Shown: in pieces, positions 9,331 to 17,482 of the stretch
Layout: every line of letters begins with the position of its first letter
Position numbering within the stretch: the stretch's first letter is position 1
DNA from: Yeosuana sp043876835
Lineage (GTDB): Bacteria > Bacteroidota > Bacteroidia > Flavobacteriales > Flavobacteriaceae
DNA length: 64,000 nt
Assembly: GCF_043876835.1 (NCBI RefSeq)
Contig: NZ_JBAWJZ010000001.1
Location: 124,001 to 188,000, forward strand
Reading direction: 5' to 3'
Position numbers and translations under genes: made by a program
Notes under the pieces: generated by a model
What the model saw: only the letters and a program-made list of their open reading frames with translations
What the model was told of the DNA's origin: nothing
The model's database searches: none

Positions 9331-11187
9331 TTATTTTACTAGTTTTTTAAATTCATCTAAAAGTTCATTATTCCCAAAAGGCAAGCCTTGAATTTTATTG
9401 AACTGTAAAAATTCAAAGCCATTAAAATTCATTCTAAGAATATTAACAAACTGACCATTGTTTAGCTCGCAAACCAGAATTTTTTTGAATCTTTTAAATA
9501 AAGCTTCTGTATTTTTTGGAAGTGGATTAATATAATTGAAGTGAGCAAATCCAACGTTTTTATATCCTTCTAGGTTTATTTGTTTTACGGCAGAATGCAA
9601 CGATCCATAGGTTCCGCCCCAACCAACAACTAACAAGTCTCCAGAATCTGCAAACTCGGTTTTTATCTCTGGAATATAATTTTGAACACGTTTAACCTTT
9701 TCGGCTCTAATTTTAGTCATTTTCTCATGATTCTCTGGAGCCTGATTTACATTACCTGTAACACTATCCTTTTCTAAACCACCAATTCTATGCTCAAGCC
9801 CTGGCGTTCCAGGTATTCCCCAATTTCTAGCTAAAGTATCTTCATTTCTAGTATAAGGTTGCCAATTTTCATAAGCAGTCTTTGTAATGTTATTTTTTAT
9901 TTCTGGAAGCTCATCTGTATTTTGAATTTTCCAAGGAGCTGATCCATTAGCAATGTAACCATCAGTTAATAATATAACTGGAGTCATATGCTCTATAGCC
10001 AGTTTAGCTGCCTGAAACGCAAAGTTAAAACAGTTCGCAGGTGTACTTGCAGCGATGACAATAACAGGACTTTCTCCGTTTCTACCATACATAGCTTGCA
10101 TTAAGTCTGATTGTTCTGTTTTTGTAGGCAATCCTGTTGAAGGGCCACCACGCTGAACATTTACAACTACTAATGGTAATTCCATAATCATAGCTAACCC
10201 AAGAGCTTCTCCTTTTAATGCTAAACCTGGTCCCGATGTTGTTGTTATTGCTAAGTCTCCTGCAAAAGCGGCACCAATTGCTGATGCTATACCTGCAATT
10301 TCATCTTCTGCCTGAAAAGCTTTTACACCAAAATGTTTATGCTTTACCATTTCGTGCAAAATATCAGTAGCAGGTGTTATTGGATAAGAACCTAAAAATA
10401 ATTCCAACCCAGCTTTTTCAGCAGCTGCTAAAAACCCCCAAGCAGTAGCTGTATTACCCATAATAACTCTATAGGTACCAGACGGCATTTTTGCTGGAGA
10501 AATAGTATAGGCGTTTGGTATTAATTCTAAAGTTTCAGCAAAATAGTATCCGGCATTTAATACCTTAGTATTTGATTCAATTAAATTAGGTTTAGCTTTA
10601 AACTTTTTATTAAAAAATTCAATCGTGTGTTCTTTAGCTCTTCCATACATCCAATACACCATTCCCAACGCAAACATATTTTTGCTTCTTGTAATAGCCT
10701 TATTATCCAAGCCTTCAACATTTTTTAAAGCTTCTTTGGTTAATGAAGTCATATCAACCTGAATCACTCTATAGTTATCTAAACTATGGTCTTCAAGTGG
10801 ATTAGTGTCATATTGTGCCTTTTCTAGGTTCTTTTTATTAAAAGCATCTGTATCTACAATAATGGTATGTCCCGGTTTTAAAGCATATAAATTTGTTTTT
10901 AAACCAGCTGGATTCATAGCCACTAATAAATCCAAATTGTCACCCGGTGTACTTACTTCAACACTACCAATGTGAACTTGAAATCCTGAAACTCCGTATA
11001 AACTACCTTGAGGAGCCCTGATTTCTGATGGATAATTCGGGAATGTAGCTATATCATTTCCAAACATAGCTGATGTATCAGAAAACTGCGTTCCTGTTAA
11101 TTGCATCCCGTCTCCAGAATCTCCAACAAATCTAATAACTACAGCTTCTAAGACCTCTGGTTGAAGTTTCAATTTTTCTGTTATCAT
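9331..11187 (-). CDS. korA: 2-oxoglutarate:ferredoxin oxidoreductase, alpha subunit (gamma-alpha fusion)
   Basis: At 618 residues this is the fused form: an N-terminal gamma domain (about 1-190, starting VVIRFVGDSGDGMQLTGTQF) joined to the alpha pyrimidine-binding domain (from about 230, with GSYPITPATDILHEM). The motif GGPSTGLPTKTEQSDLMQA (about 348-366) is characteristic of 2-oxoacid:acceptor oxidoreductases. With KorB it replaces or supplements 2-oxoglutarate dehydrogenase and delivers electrons to ferredoxin rather than NAD. It is divergent from the ferredoxin gene at 11350, and both promoters share one palindrome at 11276-11287. Confidence 0.93.
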   Translation of the reverse strand: MITEKLKLQPEVLEAVVIRFVGDSGDGMQLTGTQFSDTSAMFGNDIATFPNYPSEIRAPQGSLYGVSGFQVHIGSVEVSTPGDNLDLLVAMNPAGLKTNLYALKPGHTIIVDTDAFNKKNLEKAQYDTNPLEDHSLDNYRVIQVDMTSLTKEALKNVEGLDNKAITRSKNMFALGMVYWMYGRAKEHTIEFFNKKFKAKPNLIESNTKVLNAGYYFAETLELIPNAYTISPAKMPSGTYRVIMGNTATAWGFLAAAEKAGLELFLGSYPITPATDILHEMVKHKHFGVKAFQAEDEIAGIASAIGAAFAGDLAITTTSGPGLALKGEALGLAMIMELPLVVVNVQRGGPSTGLPTKTEQSDLMQAMYGRNGESPVIVIAASTPANCFNFAFQAAKLAIEHMTPVILLTDGYIANGSAPWKIQNTDELPEIKNNITKTAYENWQPYTRNEDTLARNWGIPGTPGLEHRIGGLEKDSVTGNVNQAPENHEKMTKIRAEKVKRVQNYIPEIKTEFADSGDLLVVGWGGTYGSLHSAVKQINLEGYKNVGFAHFNYINPLPKNTEALFKRFKKILVCELNNGQFVNILRMNFNGFEFLQFNKIQGLPFGNNELLDEFKKLVK

Positions 11188-11213
11188 AATTTATGTCTTA
11201 TTAATTTATGAAA

Positions 11214-11230
11214 AATGACTAATTGTCATT
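11214..11230. promoter_or_regulatory. perfect inverted repeat in korA leader
   Basis: AATGAC-TAATT-GTCATT is a perfect 6-5-6 inverted repeat lying between the predicted korA transcription start (near 11241) and the korA start codon. Its half-sites resemble those of the nearby Crp/Fnr-type boxes, but the half-site spacing is one base longer (TGA-N7-TCA), so it may be a different or weaker site, or a small leader hairpin. Function not known. Confidence 0.3.
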
Positions 11231-11244
11231 ATATTTAAAGTAAT

Positions 11245-11287
11245 CAAAGATAATTTCACTTTTTAAGATGAAATATGATTTTTGTCA
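11245..11287 (-). promoter_or_regulatory. korA promoter with shared Crp/Fnr-type operator
   Basis: Minus-strand -7 element TATCTTTG (11245-11252) fits TAnnTTTG perfectly. The palindrome TGATTTTTGTCA (11276-11287) is 23 bp upstream. The predicted start near 11241 leaves a leader of about 54 bases before korA. The same palindrome also serves the divergent fdx promoter. Confidence 0.6.
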
Positions 11288-11318
11288 TTTACTGAAAGTC
11301 GAATTAAGTTTAATATTG
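11276..11318 (+). promoter_or_regulatory. ferredoxin promoter with shared Crp/Fnr-type operator
   Basis: On the plus strand TAATATTG (11311-11318; one mismatch to TAnnTTTG) lies 23 bp downstream of the palindrome at 11276-11287. The arrangement mirrors the korA side exactly, so one bound dimer could activate both genes. The leader to the fdx ATG would be about 28 bases. Confidence 0.55.
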
Positions 11319-11349
11319 TACTATATTATAATAAAAAAAATTAAAAATT

Positions 11350-11700
11350 ATGGCTATAATTATAACAGACGAATGCATAAACTGTGACGCTTGTATTTCA
11401 GAATGTCCTAACAATGCAATCTATGAACCAGATCAAAATTGGTCTTATTCAGACGAAACTGCTTTATCAGGAACTGTAACAACTCCTTCTGGAAAAGAAG
11501 TTGATGCTGATGCTGAAAACGATCCAATTTCTGACGAATTCTATTTTATTGTTTCAGATAAATGTACTGAATGTAAAGGATTCCACGACGAACCACAATG
11601 TGCTTCTGTTTGTCCTGTAGATTGTTGTATTCCTGATGAAAATCATGTTGAATCTGAAGAAGCTCTTTTAGCTAAAAAAGCTTGGTTACACGGCGAATAA
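11350..11700 (+). CDS. 2[4Fe-4S] ferredoxin
   Basis: This 116-residue, acidic ferredoxin has two cluster motifs: C9, C12, C15, C19 (CINCDACISECP) and a second set beginning at C72 (CTECKGFHDEPQCASVCPVDCC) with the longer loop seen in the YfhL/FdxA-like family. About 45 residues rich in Asp and Glu separate the motifs. The second motif has an extra terminal cysteine. It is the obvious electron carrier between KorAB/NifJ and the NuoEFG-less complex I encoded on the other side of the divergent promoter, though direct transfer to complex I is inference. A strong terminator lies downstream at 11797-11837. Confidence 0.93.
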   Translation: MAIIITDECINCDACISECPNNAIYEPDQNWSYSDETALSGTVTTPSGKEVDADAENDPISDEFYFIVSDKCTECKGFHDEPQCASVCPVDCCIPDENHVESEEALLAKKAWLHGE

Positions 11701-11767
11701 TTTTTGCCGCTAACAAAACAAATTAATCGCTGTTTAAGAAATAAATTGATTTTCTTTAGGCGTCATT

Positions 11768-11795
11768 AATATACTATTTTTTAGATTAGTATATT
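11768..11795. other. short inverted repeat between fdx and nifJ
   Basis: AATATACT (11768-11775) and AGTATATT (11788-11795) form an 8-bp stem just before the stronger terminator hairpin. It may extend the transcript end structure of fdx. No other meaning can be supported. Confidence 0.25.
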
Positions 11796-11796
11796 G

Positions 11797-11837
11797 AAAA
11801 AAGGTATATCCCACAAATTGGTTTATACCTTTTTTTT
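11797..11837 (+). terminator. terminator downstream of ferredoxin gene
   Basis: AAAAAAGGTATA (11797-11808) pairs with TATACCTTTTTT (11824-11835) around a 15-base loop, and a T tract follows. It separates fdx transcription from the nifJ promoter region. Confidence 0.75.
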
Positions 11838-11866
11838 ATGCTTGAATTACCCATTGAACCTTTACA

Positions 11867-11878
11867 TGATATATATCA
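11867..11878. promoter_or_regulatory. distal Crp/Fnr-type palindrome upstream of nifJ
   Basis: TGATATATATCA is a perfect palindrome, extendable to ATGATATATATCAT (11866-11879). Its centre is 43 bp, about four helical turns, upstream of the proximal nifJ palindrome, so both would face the same side of the DNA. It could be a second activator site. Confidence 0.5.
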
Positions 11879-11909
11879 TATTATTAACAGATTGAATTTA
11901 TTTGTAACC

Positions 11910-11952
11910 TGACATATGTCATAGAATTACTGATACAATGTTTATAATTTCA
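11910..11952 (+). promoter_or_regulatory. nifJ promoter with proximal Crp/Fnr-type operator
   Basis: The perfect palindrome TGACATATGTCA (11910-11921) is followed after 23 bp by TAATTTCA (11945-11952). This matches the TAnnTT part of the -7 consensus but not the final TG, so it is the weakest -7 of the set and would depend on an activator. The leader to the nifJ ATG would be about 40 bases. Confidence 0.5.
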
Positions 11953-11995
11953 CCCCATAAATTAAGTACAGAAATTAACAAATTATAAATGTATT

Positions 11996-14900
11996 ATGGA
12001 AAAAGGATTTGAAAAGCTCATATGTGACGCTAATGAAGCCGTGGCAAGAGTAGCGCATAAAACCAATGAGGTTTGCGCTATTTATCCAATAACACCTGCA
12101 TCACCAATGGGAGAACATGTAGATGTTTATAGTTCAAAAGGACAAAAAAATATATGGAATAACGTTCCTAGAATTGTTGAAATGCAAAGTGAAGGTGGTG
12201 CAGCGGGTGCTGTTCATGGTTCATTACAAGCTGGAGCATTAACTACAACTTTTACGGCATCACAAGGATTACTTCTTATGATTCCTAACATGTATAAAAT
12301 AGCTGGAGAACTGTTACCAAATGTTATTCATGTAGCTGCAAGAACTATTGCTACACATGCTTTATCAATTTTTGGTGACCATTCAGATGTTATGGCAGCA
12401 AGACAAACAGGATTTTCTATGTTGTTTGGTGGTTCTGTTCAAGAAGCACAAGATTTTGCATTAATATCTCAAGTAGCTACTTTAAAATCTAGAGTGCCTT
12501 TCTTAAATATTTTTGACGGTTTTAGAACCTCTCATGAAATTTCAAAAATTGACGCTATTCCAGACAGCATCATCAAAGCCATGATGCCTGAAGATAAAAT
12601 CATGGAGCATAAAAAACGTTCTTTAGATCCAGACCATCCTGTTATTAGAGGTACATCACAAAATCCAGACGTATTTTTCCAAGCAAGAGAAGCAGCAAAT
12701 AAATATTACCAAAGAGTTCCTGAAATTGTACAAAATACAATGGATGAATTTTATGAACTTTCAGGAAGACGTTATAATTTATTTGATTATATAGGTCATC
12801 CAGAAGCAGAACGAATGATTATCATTATGGGTTCTGGTGAAGGAGCAGTTAATGAAACTGTTAATGAAATGGTAGAAAGAGGCGAAAAAGTAGGCGCTCT
12901 TATTATTAGATTATTCAGACCATTCTCTATTAAGGATTTTGTAAAAGTAATTCCTAATACTGTTAAAAAGGTTGCAGTATTAGATAGAACTAAAGAACCA
13001 GGAAGTGTTGGTGAACCTTTATATTTAGATGTTATTTCTGCTATTTCAGAAAGCGAAATGCCAATGCCAACAGTAGTTGGTGGTCGTTACGGATTATCAT
13101 CAAAAGAATTTAATCCTAGAATGGTTAAAGGTATATATGATGAATTATTGAAAGCTAAACCTAAAAATCATTTTACTGTTGGTATTTATGATGATGTAAC
13201 TCATACTAACCTTGAAATTGATGATTATTTCACTGTAAAACGTTCTACAATTAATTGCATGTTTTATGGTTTAGGTTCTGATGGTACTGTAGGGGCAAAC
13301 AAAAACTCTATCAAAATCATTGGTGATACTACCGATAATTATGTTCAAGGTTATTTTGTTTATGACTCTAAAAAAGCAGGTGCTCAAACTATTTCGCATT
13401 TACGTTTTGGTCCAAATCCTATTCATTCTACTTATTTAATTGATAAGGCAGATTTTATTGCAAGTCATCAATTTAATTTTATTGAGAAATATAATATGCT
13501 ATCTGACCTTAAATTAGGAGGTACATTTTTATTAAACTCACCATTTTCAAAAGAAGAAATTTGGGATCAATTACCTAAAAAACTTCAAAAAGAAATCATT
13601 GAAAAAGAGGCTGAATTTTATATCATAGACGCTAGTAAAGTAGCTCAAGATGCTAATTTAGGTAAACGTGCTAATACCGTTTTACAAACATGTTTCTTTG
13701 CAATTTCTGGAATCTTACCAAAAGATGAAGCTATCCAAAAAATTAAAGACGCTATTGTAAAATCATATTCTCATAAAGGAGAAAAAATTGTAAAAATGAA
13801 TTTCAATGCTGTTGATAAATCTCTTGAAAATCTACAAAAAGTAGATTATCCAAAAACTTCAAGCAGTGAAAAACCATTATTATCTGCAATGACAGATGCT
13901 CCTGACGGATTTGTAAAAGAAGTATTAGAAAAAATATTAGCTGGTGCTGGTGATGAACTTCCTGTAAGTGCATTCCCTGTAGATGGAACATTCCCAACAG
14001 GCACTACACAATACGAAAAACGTGGTATCGCAGATTTCATTCCAATATGGGATGATGCAAACTTGTGTACACAATGTAATAAGTGTGTTGCTATTTGCCC
14101 TCATGCTGCTATTCGATCTAAAGTTGTTTCAAATGATTTATTGGTAAATGCGCCTTCATCATTAAAACATGTTCCTGCAAAAGGAAGACCTTTTGATGCT
14201 GCAACAGAATCTTATGTTTTACAAGTATCTCCTGAAGATTGTACAGGATGCGACCTTTGTGTAGCTGTTTGTCCAGCCGTAAGCAAAGAGATAGATGATT
14301 TTAAATCTATCAACATGAGAAAAAAATTAGATAAGAAAGCTGATGAAGTAAACAACTGGGATTACTTTGTAAATCTTCCTTATTATGATAGAAACGAGTT
14401 ACAAATAACCAATGTTAAAGGCTCACAGTTTTTAGAACCATTATTTGAGTTCTCAGGTGCTTGTTCTGGTTGTGGAGAAACTCCTTATATCAAATTACTT
14501 ACTCAATTATATGGAGATAGTATTTTAATAGCAAATGCTACTGGATGTTCTTCAATATATGGTGGAAATTTACCAACGACTCCATACAAAACGAATCAGT
14601 TTGGTAGGGGACCAGCTTGGGCAAACTCATTATTTGAAGATAATGCTGAGTTTGGTTTAGGTATGCGATTAGCATTAACCAAAAAACAAGAAATAGCTGT
14701 TGATTTATTAAAATCATTAGAATTTTTAGTTGGAAGTGAAATAGTTGAATCTATTTTAAACAACCCAGAAGTTACAGAAACAGAAAAATCTAAAAAAATA
14801 GCAGATATTGAAGAACTTAAGAAAACATTACAAATTCTTGATAACAACGATGACGCTATTAAACTAAGCCAATTAACCGAATATCTTCGTAAAAAAGCTG

Positions 14901-15529
14901 TTTGGATTATTGGTGGAGACGGATGGGCTTATGATATAGGATATGGAGGTGTTGACCATGTATTGGCTTCTGGTGAAGATATTAACATTTTAATATTAGA
15001 TACTGAAGTATATTCAAATACAGGTGGACAAACTTCAAAAGCTACACCACTAGGCGCAAGTGCTAAGTTCTCAGTATCAGGAAAACGTACTAGTAAGAAA
15101 AGTTTAGCATTACAAGCCGTTTCTTATCAAAACGTGTATGTAGCTCAAGTAGCTATTGGTGCTAAAGATTTACAAACACTAAAAGCCTTAGAAGAAGCTG
15201 CTGCTTATCCTGGACCTTCAGTAATTATTGCTTATTCACATTGTGGTGAACATGGTTATGATTTAAAACATGGTGCTGAGCAACAAGAAAAAGCTGTTGA
15301 ATCTGGTTACTGGCCTCTATTTAGATTTGATCCTCAACAAGAAAAAGGGAAAAAATTTAAATTAGACTCTAAAAAACCAACCATTCCTTTGAGTGATTTC
15401 ATGTACAATGAAACCCGATTTACAAGAGTTGTTAAAGATGATGCCGTATTAGGAAAAGCTTTATTAAATCAGGCACAAGAGGAAGTTGATTCTAAATGGG
15501 AACGCTTAGAAATTTATAGAGAAATGTAA
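11996..15529 (+). CDS. nifJ: pyruvate:ferredoxin (flavodoxin) oxidoreductase
   Basis: The 1177-residue single-chain enzyme oxidises pyruvate with CoA to acetyl-CoA and CO2 and reduces ferredoxin. Domains in order: alpha pyrimidine-binding domain (YPITPASPMGEHVD near 24-37), the middle/gamma domains, a two-cluster ferredoxin domain with CTQCNKCVAICP (about 690-701) and CTGCDLCVAVCP (about 748-759), CSGCGETPY for the third cluster, and a TPP domain with GGDGWAYDIGYGGVDH near 975 and EVYSNTGGQTSKATPLG. Length and cluster set are those of a complete oxygen-sensitive PFOR. Its promoter carries two Crp/Fnr-type palindromes, suggesting expression under low oxygen or other special conditions (inference). 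Confidence 0.97.
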   Translation: MEKGFEKLICDANEAVARVAHKTNEVCAIYPITPASPMGEHVDVYSSKGQKNIWNNVPRIVEMQSEGGAAGAVHGSLQAGALTTTFTASQGLLLMIPNMYKIAGELLPNVIHVAARTIATHALSIFGDHSDVMAARQTGFSMLFGGSVQEAQDFALISQVATLKSRVPFLNIFDGFRTSHEISKIDAIPDSIIKAMMPEDKIMEHKKRSLDPDHPVIRGTSQNPDVFFQAREAANKYYQRVPEIVQNTMDEFYELSGRRYNLFDYIGHPEAERMIIIMGSGEGAVNETVNEMVERGEKVGALIIRLFRPFSIKDFVKVIPNTVKKVAVLDRTKEPGSVGEPLYLDVISAISESEMPMPTVVGGRYGLSSKEFNPRMVKGIYDELLKAKPKNHFTVGIYDDVTHTNLEIDDYFTVKRSTINCMFYGLGSDGTVGANKNSIKIIGDTTDNYVQGYFVYDSKKAGAQTISHLRFGPNPIHSTYLIDKADFIASHQFNFIEKYNMLSDLKLGGTFLLNSPFSKEEIWDQLPKKLQKEIIEKEAEFYIIDASKVAQDANLGKRANTVLQTCFFAISGILPKDEAIQKIKDAIVKSYSHKGEKIVKMNFNAVDKSLENLQKVDYPKTSSSEKPLLSAMTDAPDGFVKEVLEKILAGAGDELPVSAFPVDGTFPTGTTQYEKRGIADFIPIWDDANLCTQCNKCVAICPHAAIRSKVVSNDLLVNAPSSLKHVPAKGRPFDAATESYVLQVSPEDCTGCDLCVAVCPAVSKEIDDFKSINMRKKLDKKADEVNNWDYFVNLPYYDRNELQITNVKGSQFLEPLFEFSGACSGCGETPYIKLLTQLYGDSILIANATGCSSIYGGNLPTTPYKTNQFGRGPAWANSLFEDNAEFGLGMRLALTKKQEIAVDLLKSLEFLVGSEIVESILNNPEVTETEKSKKIADIEELKKTLQILDNNDDAIKLSQLTEYLRKKAVWIIGGDGWAYDIGYGGVDHVLASGEDINILILDTEVYSNTGGQTSKATPLGASAKFSVSGKRTSKKSLALQAVSYQNVYVAQVAIGAKDLQTLKALEEAAAYPGPSVIIAYSHCGEHGYDLKHGAEQQEKAVESGYWPLFRFDPQQEKGKKFKLDSKKPTIPLSDFMYNETRFTRVVKDDAVLGKALLNQAQEEVDSKWERLEIYREM

Positions 15530-15577
15530 TCTTTATAAATCTTAAGGATTAATAGTTGAACACCTTAAAAGTTAATC

Positions 15578-15611
15578 ATTCTAAATGCCAAAATTATTTG
15601 GCATTTAGAAT
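15578..15611 (+). terminator. perfect 15-bp hairpin after nifJ
   Basis: ATTCTAAATGCCAAA (15578-15592) pairs perfectly with TTTGGCATTTAGAAT (15597-15611) across a 4-base loop. Only a weak T tract (CTTTT) follows, so it may terminate or stabilise the nifJ transcript before the HEPN-like gene. Confidence 0.6.
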
Positions 15612-15649
15612 ATAACTTTTACAATTATAAACTTTAAAATCCATCAGAT

Positions 15650-16024
15650 ATGGGAACAAAAGCCAAAGAATATTTTGCAACTGCCCTAGAAAAACTAACT
15701 GAAGCTAAAGAAGAGCTATTTAGACCAGAAGAAGATATGGTATCTTATATGGTTTGTAAAAACTCTCAATATGCCATTGAAAACTATTTAAAAGGATATC
15801 TTATAAAAAATGGCGTCGATGTTGAAGATTGTGATTCTATTGATAGTCTTTACAATCAATGTCTTATTATTAATAAAAACTTTGAAAAGGTTGACTTATC
15901 AGATTTTCAGTGTAGAGCACTTCATTTAAATTCTCAGTATTGCACTGAAATACCTAAAGTAAGCAATTGCTTTGACGCTGCTGATAACTTAGATACTTTT
16001 CTTAGAAGAGAAAAGATTATTTAA
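15650..16024 (+). CDS. HEPN domain-like protein
   Basis: This 124-residue, mostly helical protein begins MGTKAKEYFATALEKLTEAK and has a second helix MVCKNSQYAIENYLKGYLIKNG, a pattern typical of HEPN proteins, where 'AxxxYLKGxL' packs the four-helix bundle. The RxxxxH ribonuclease motif of toxin-type HEPN proteins is not visible, so this is likely a non-catalytic scaffold or binding type. No nucleotidyltransferase (MNT) partner is next to it. It sits between nifJ and the mrp-nfu operon and is followed by a strong bidirectional terminator. Link to nifJ or Fe-S metabolism is by position only. Confidence 0.65.
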   Translation: MGTKAKEYFATALEKLTEAKEELFRPEEDMVSYMVCKNSQYAIENYLKGYLIKNGVDVEDCDSIDSLYNQCLIINKNFEKVDLSDFQCRALHLNSQYCTEIPKVSNCFDAADNLDTFLRREKII

Positions 16025-16046
16025 ACTAAACTAAACTGATTATTGC

Positions 16047-16082
16047 AAAAAAGGGGGTTAATTTAAAATTAACCCCCTTTTT
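16047..16082. terminator. bidirectional terminator between HEPN-like gene and nfu
   Basis: GGGGGTTAATTT (16053-16064) pairs with AAATTAACCCCC (16066-16077). The stem is flanked by A and T tracts, so it can end transcription from both the HEPN-like gene (plus) and mrp-nfu (minus). Confidence 0.85.
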
Positions 16083-16102
16083 ATTTTATCTCAAATAATT
16101 AA

Positions 16103-16342
16103 TTAAAGAACATTAATCACAGTTTCAATTTGTGGAGCATATTTTTTTATGGTCATTTCAACACCAGATTTTAGTGTCATTTGGTTCACACTACAACCTA
16201 CACAGGCACCTTTTAATTGAACCTTCACATGCTTATCATCGTCAATAGAAATCAATGAAATATCACCTCCATCGCTTTGTAAAAAAGGACGAATTTCTTC
16301 TAAAGCTTTTTCAATATTCTCTCTTAATTCTTCTGTTGTCAT
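16103..16342 (-). CDS. NifU C-terminal domain (Nfu-type) Fe-S scaffold protein
   Basis: The 79-residue protein consists of only the NifU C-terminal domain, with the cluster-binding motif GACVGCSVNQMTL (C47 and C50). Such proteins carry a [4Fe-4S] cluster at a dimer interface and deliver it to apoproteins. It starts 3 bases after the mrp stop, so the two form an Fe-S cluster carrier operon. The client list could include the many Fe-S proteins encoded next door (inference). The operon's upstream region has a Crp/Fnr-type palindrome. Confidence 0.92.
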   Translation of the reverse strand: MTTEELRENIEKALEEIRPFLQSDGGDISLISIDDDKHVKVQLKGACVGCSVNQMTLKSGVEMTIKKYAPQIETVINVL

Positions 16343-16345
16343 ATT

Positions 16346-17482
16346 TTAATTTTTTACGGAAGAACAACCTGCCATTGTTGTAATTTTTATTACTTCTGTT
16401 GGAGGCAATTCTTCATTTCTATTGACCAATTCCTGAACCACATTTTGAGTAATTTCTTTAAATGCTTCTGATAATGGCGTGTCAATTTGTAATGCTGCAG
16501 GACTTCCTACATCGCCAGCTTCACGAATACTTTGTACTAAAGGTATGGCTCCTAAAAATTTAACACCTAAATCTTCTGCAAGATTTTTTGCACCATCTTT
16601 TCCAAAAATATAATACTTATAATTTGGCAATTCATTTGGTGTAAAGTATGACATGTTTTCAATAATTCCTAAAACAGGCACGTTAATACTTTCTTGTTGA
16701 AACATGGCAACACCCTTTTTGGCATCAGCTAATGCCACAACTTGAGGTGTACTTACAATTACTGCTCCAGTAATTGGAAGTGATTGCATGATACTTAAAT
16801 GAATGTCTCCGGTTCCAGGAGGCAAGTCGATTAATAAGAAATCAATATCTCCCCAATGAGCATCAAAAATCATCTGATTTAAGGCTTTTGCAGCCATCGG
16901 GCCACGCCAAACAACGGCTTGATCTGGTTGTGTAAAAAATCCAATAGATAAAATTTTAACTCCATAATTTTCTATGGGTCTCATTTTAGATTTTCCATGA
17001 ATATCAACTGCCAAAGGACGCTCTTTTTCTACATCGAACATAATTGGAATTGATGGTCCGTATATGTCTGCGTCTAAAACTCCAACTTTAAAGCCCATTT
17101 TTTGTAGCGATACTGCTAAGTTTGCTGTAACTGTAGATTTTCCTACTCCTCCTTTTCCAGAAGCTACTGCAATAATATTTTTAATACCAGGAATAGCATT
17201 CCCTTTTATCACATTTACTTTTGGTTTTTCTGGTGCTTCAACTTTTACGTTTACAGTAATTTTAGCCTTTTCATATACAATATCATGAATAGCTTTCATA
17301 ATATCAACCTCTGTTCGTTTTTTTGCTTGCAAACTTGGGTTAGTAATAGTAATATCTACTATTACTTCATCTCCAAAAGTCATCACATTTTTTACGGCTC
17401 CAGTTTCTACCATATTACCACCTTCTCCTGGAACTGATATCGTTTCAAGAGCTTTAAGTATGTCTTGTTTACTTAATTTCAT
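16346..17482 (-). CDS. Mrp/ApbC family Fe-S cluster carrier ATPase
   Basis: The 378-residue protein has an N-terminal MIP18/DUF59 domain (about 1-85) followed by a ParA/MinD-type ATPase. The deviant Walker A motif ASGKGGVGKSTVT spans about 107-119, with DADIYGPSIPIMF and DLPPGTGDIHL further on. The family binds and transfers [4Fe-4S] clusters. The usual CxxC near the C-terminal third is not obvious; a cysteine occurs in the tail TTMAGCSSVKN. It is the first gene of the mrp-nfu operon, with a long leader region that may hold two promoters. Confidence 0.92.
   Translation of the reverse strand: MKLSKQDILKALETISVPGEGGNMVETGAVKNVMTFGDEVIVDITITNPSLQAKKRTEVDIMKAIHDIVYEKAKITVNVKVEAPEKPKVNVIKGNAIPGIKNIIAVASGKGGVGKSTVTANLAVSLQKMGFKVGVLDADIYGPSIPIMFDVEKERPLAVDIHGKSKMRPIENYGVKILSIGFFTQPDQAVVWRGPMAAKALNQMIFDAHWGDIDFLLIDLPPGTGDIHLSIMQSLPITGAVIVSTPQVVALADAKKGVAMFQQESINVPVLGIIENMSYFTPNELPNYKYYIFGKDGAKNLAEDLGVKFLGAIPLVQSIREAGDVGSPAALQIDTPLSEAFKEITQNVVQELVNRNEELPPTEVIKITTMAGCSSVKN

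Noticed and set aside
11214..11230. AATGAC-TAATT-GTCATT as a further member of the 23-bp operator set
   Set aside because: The half-sites are one base further apart (TGA-N7-TCA) and no -7 element lies 23 bp away. Listed only as an inverted repeat.
13803..14847. Minus-strand open frames within nifJ
   Set aside because: They run antisense to intact catalytic and cluster domains of nifJ and show no protein-like features.
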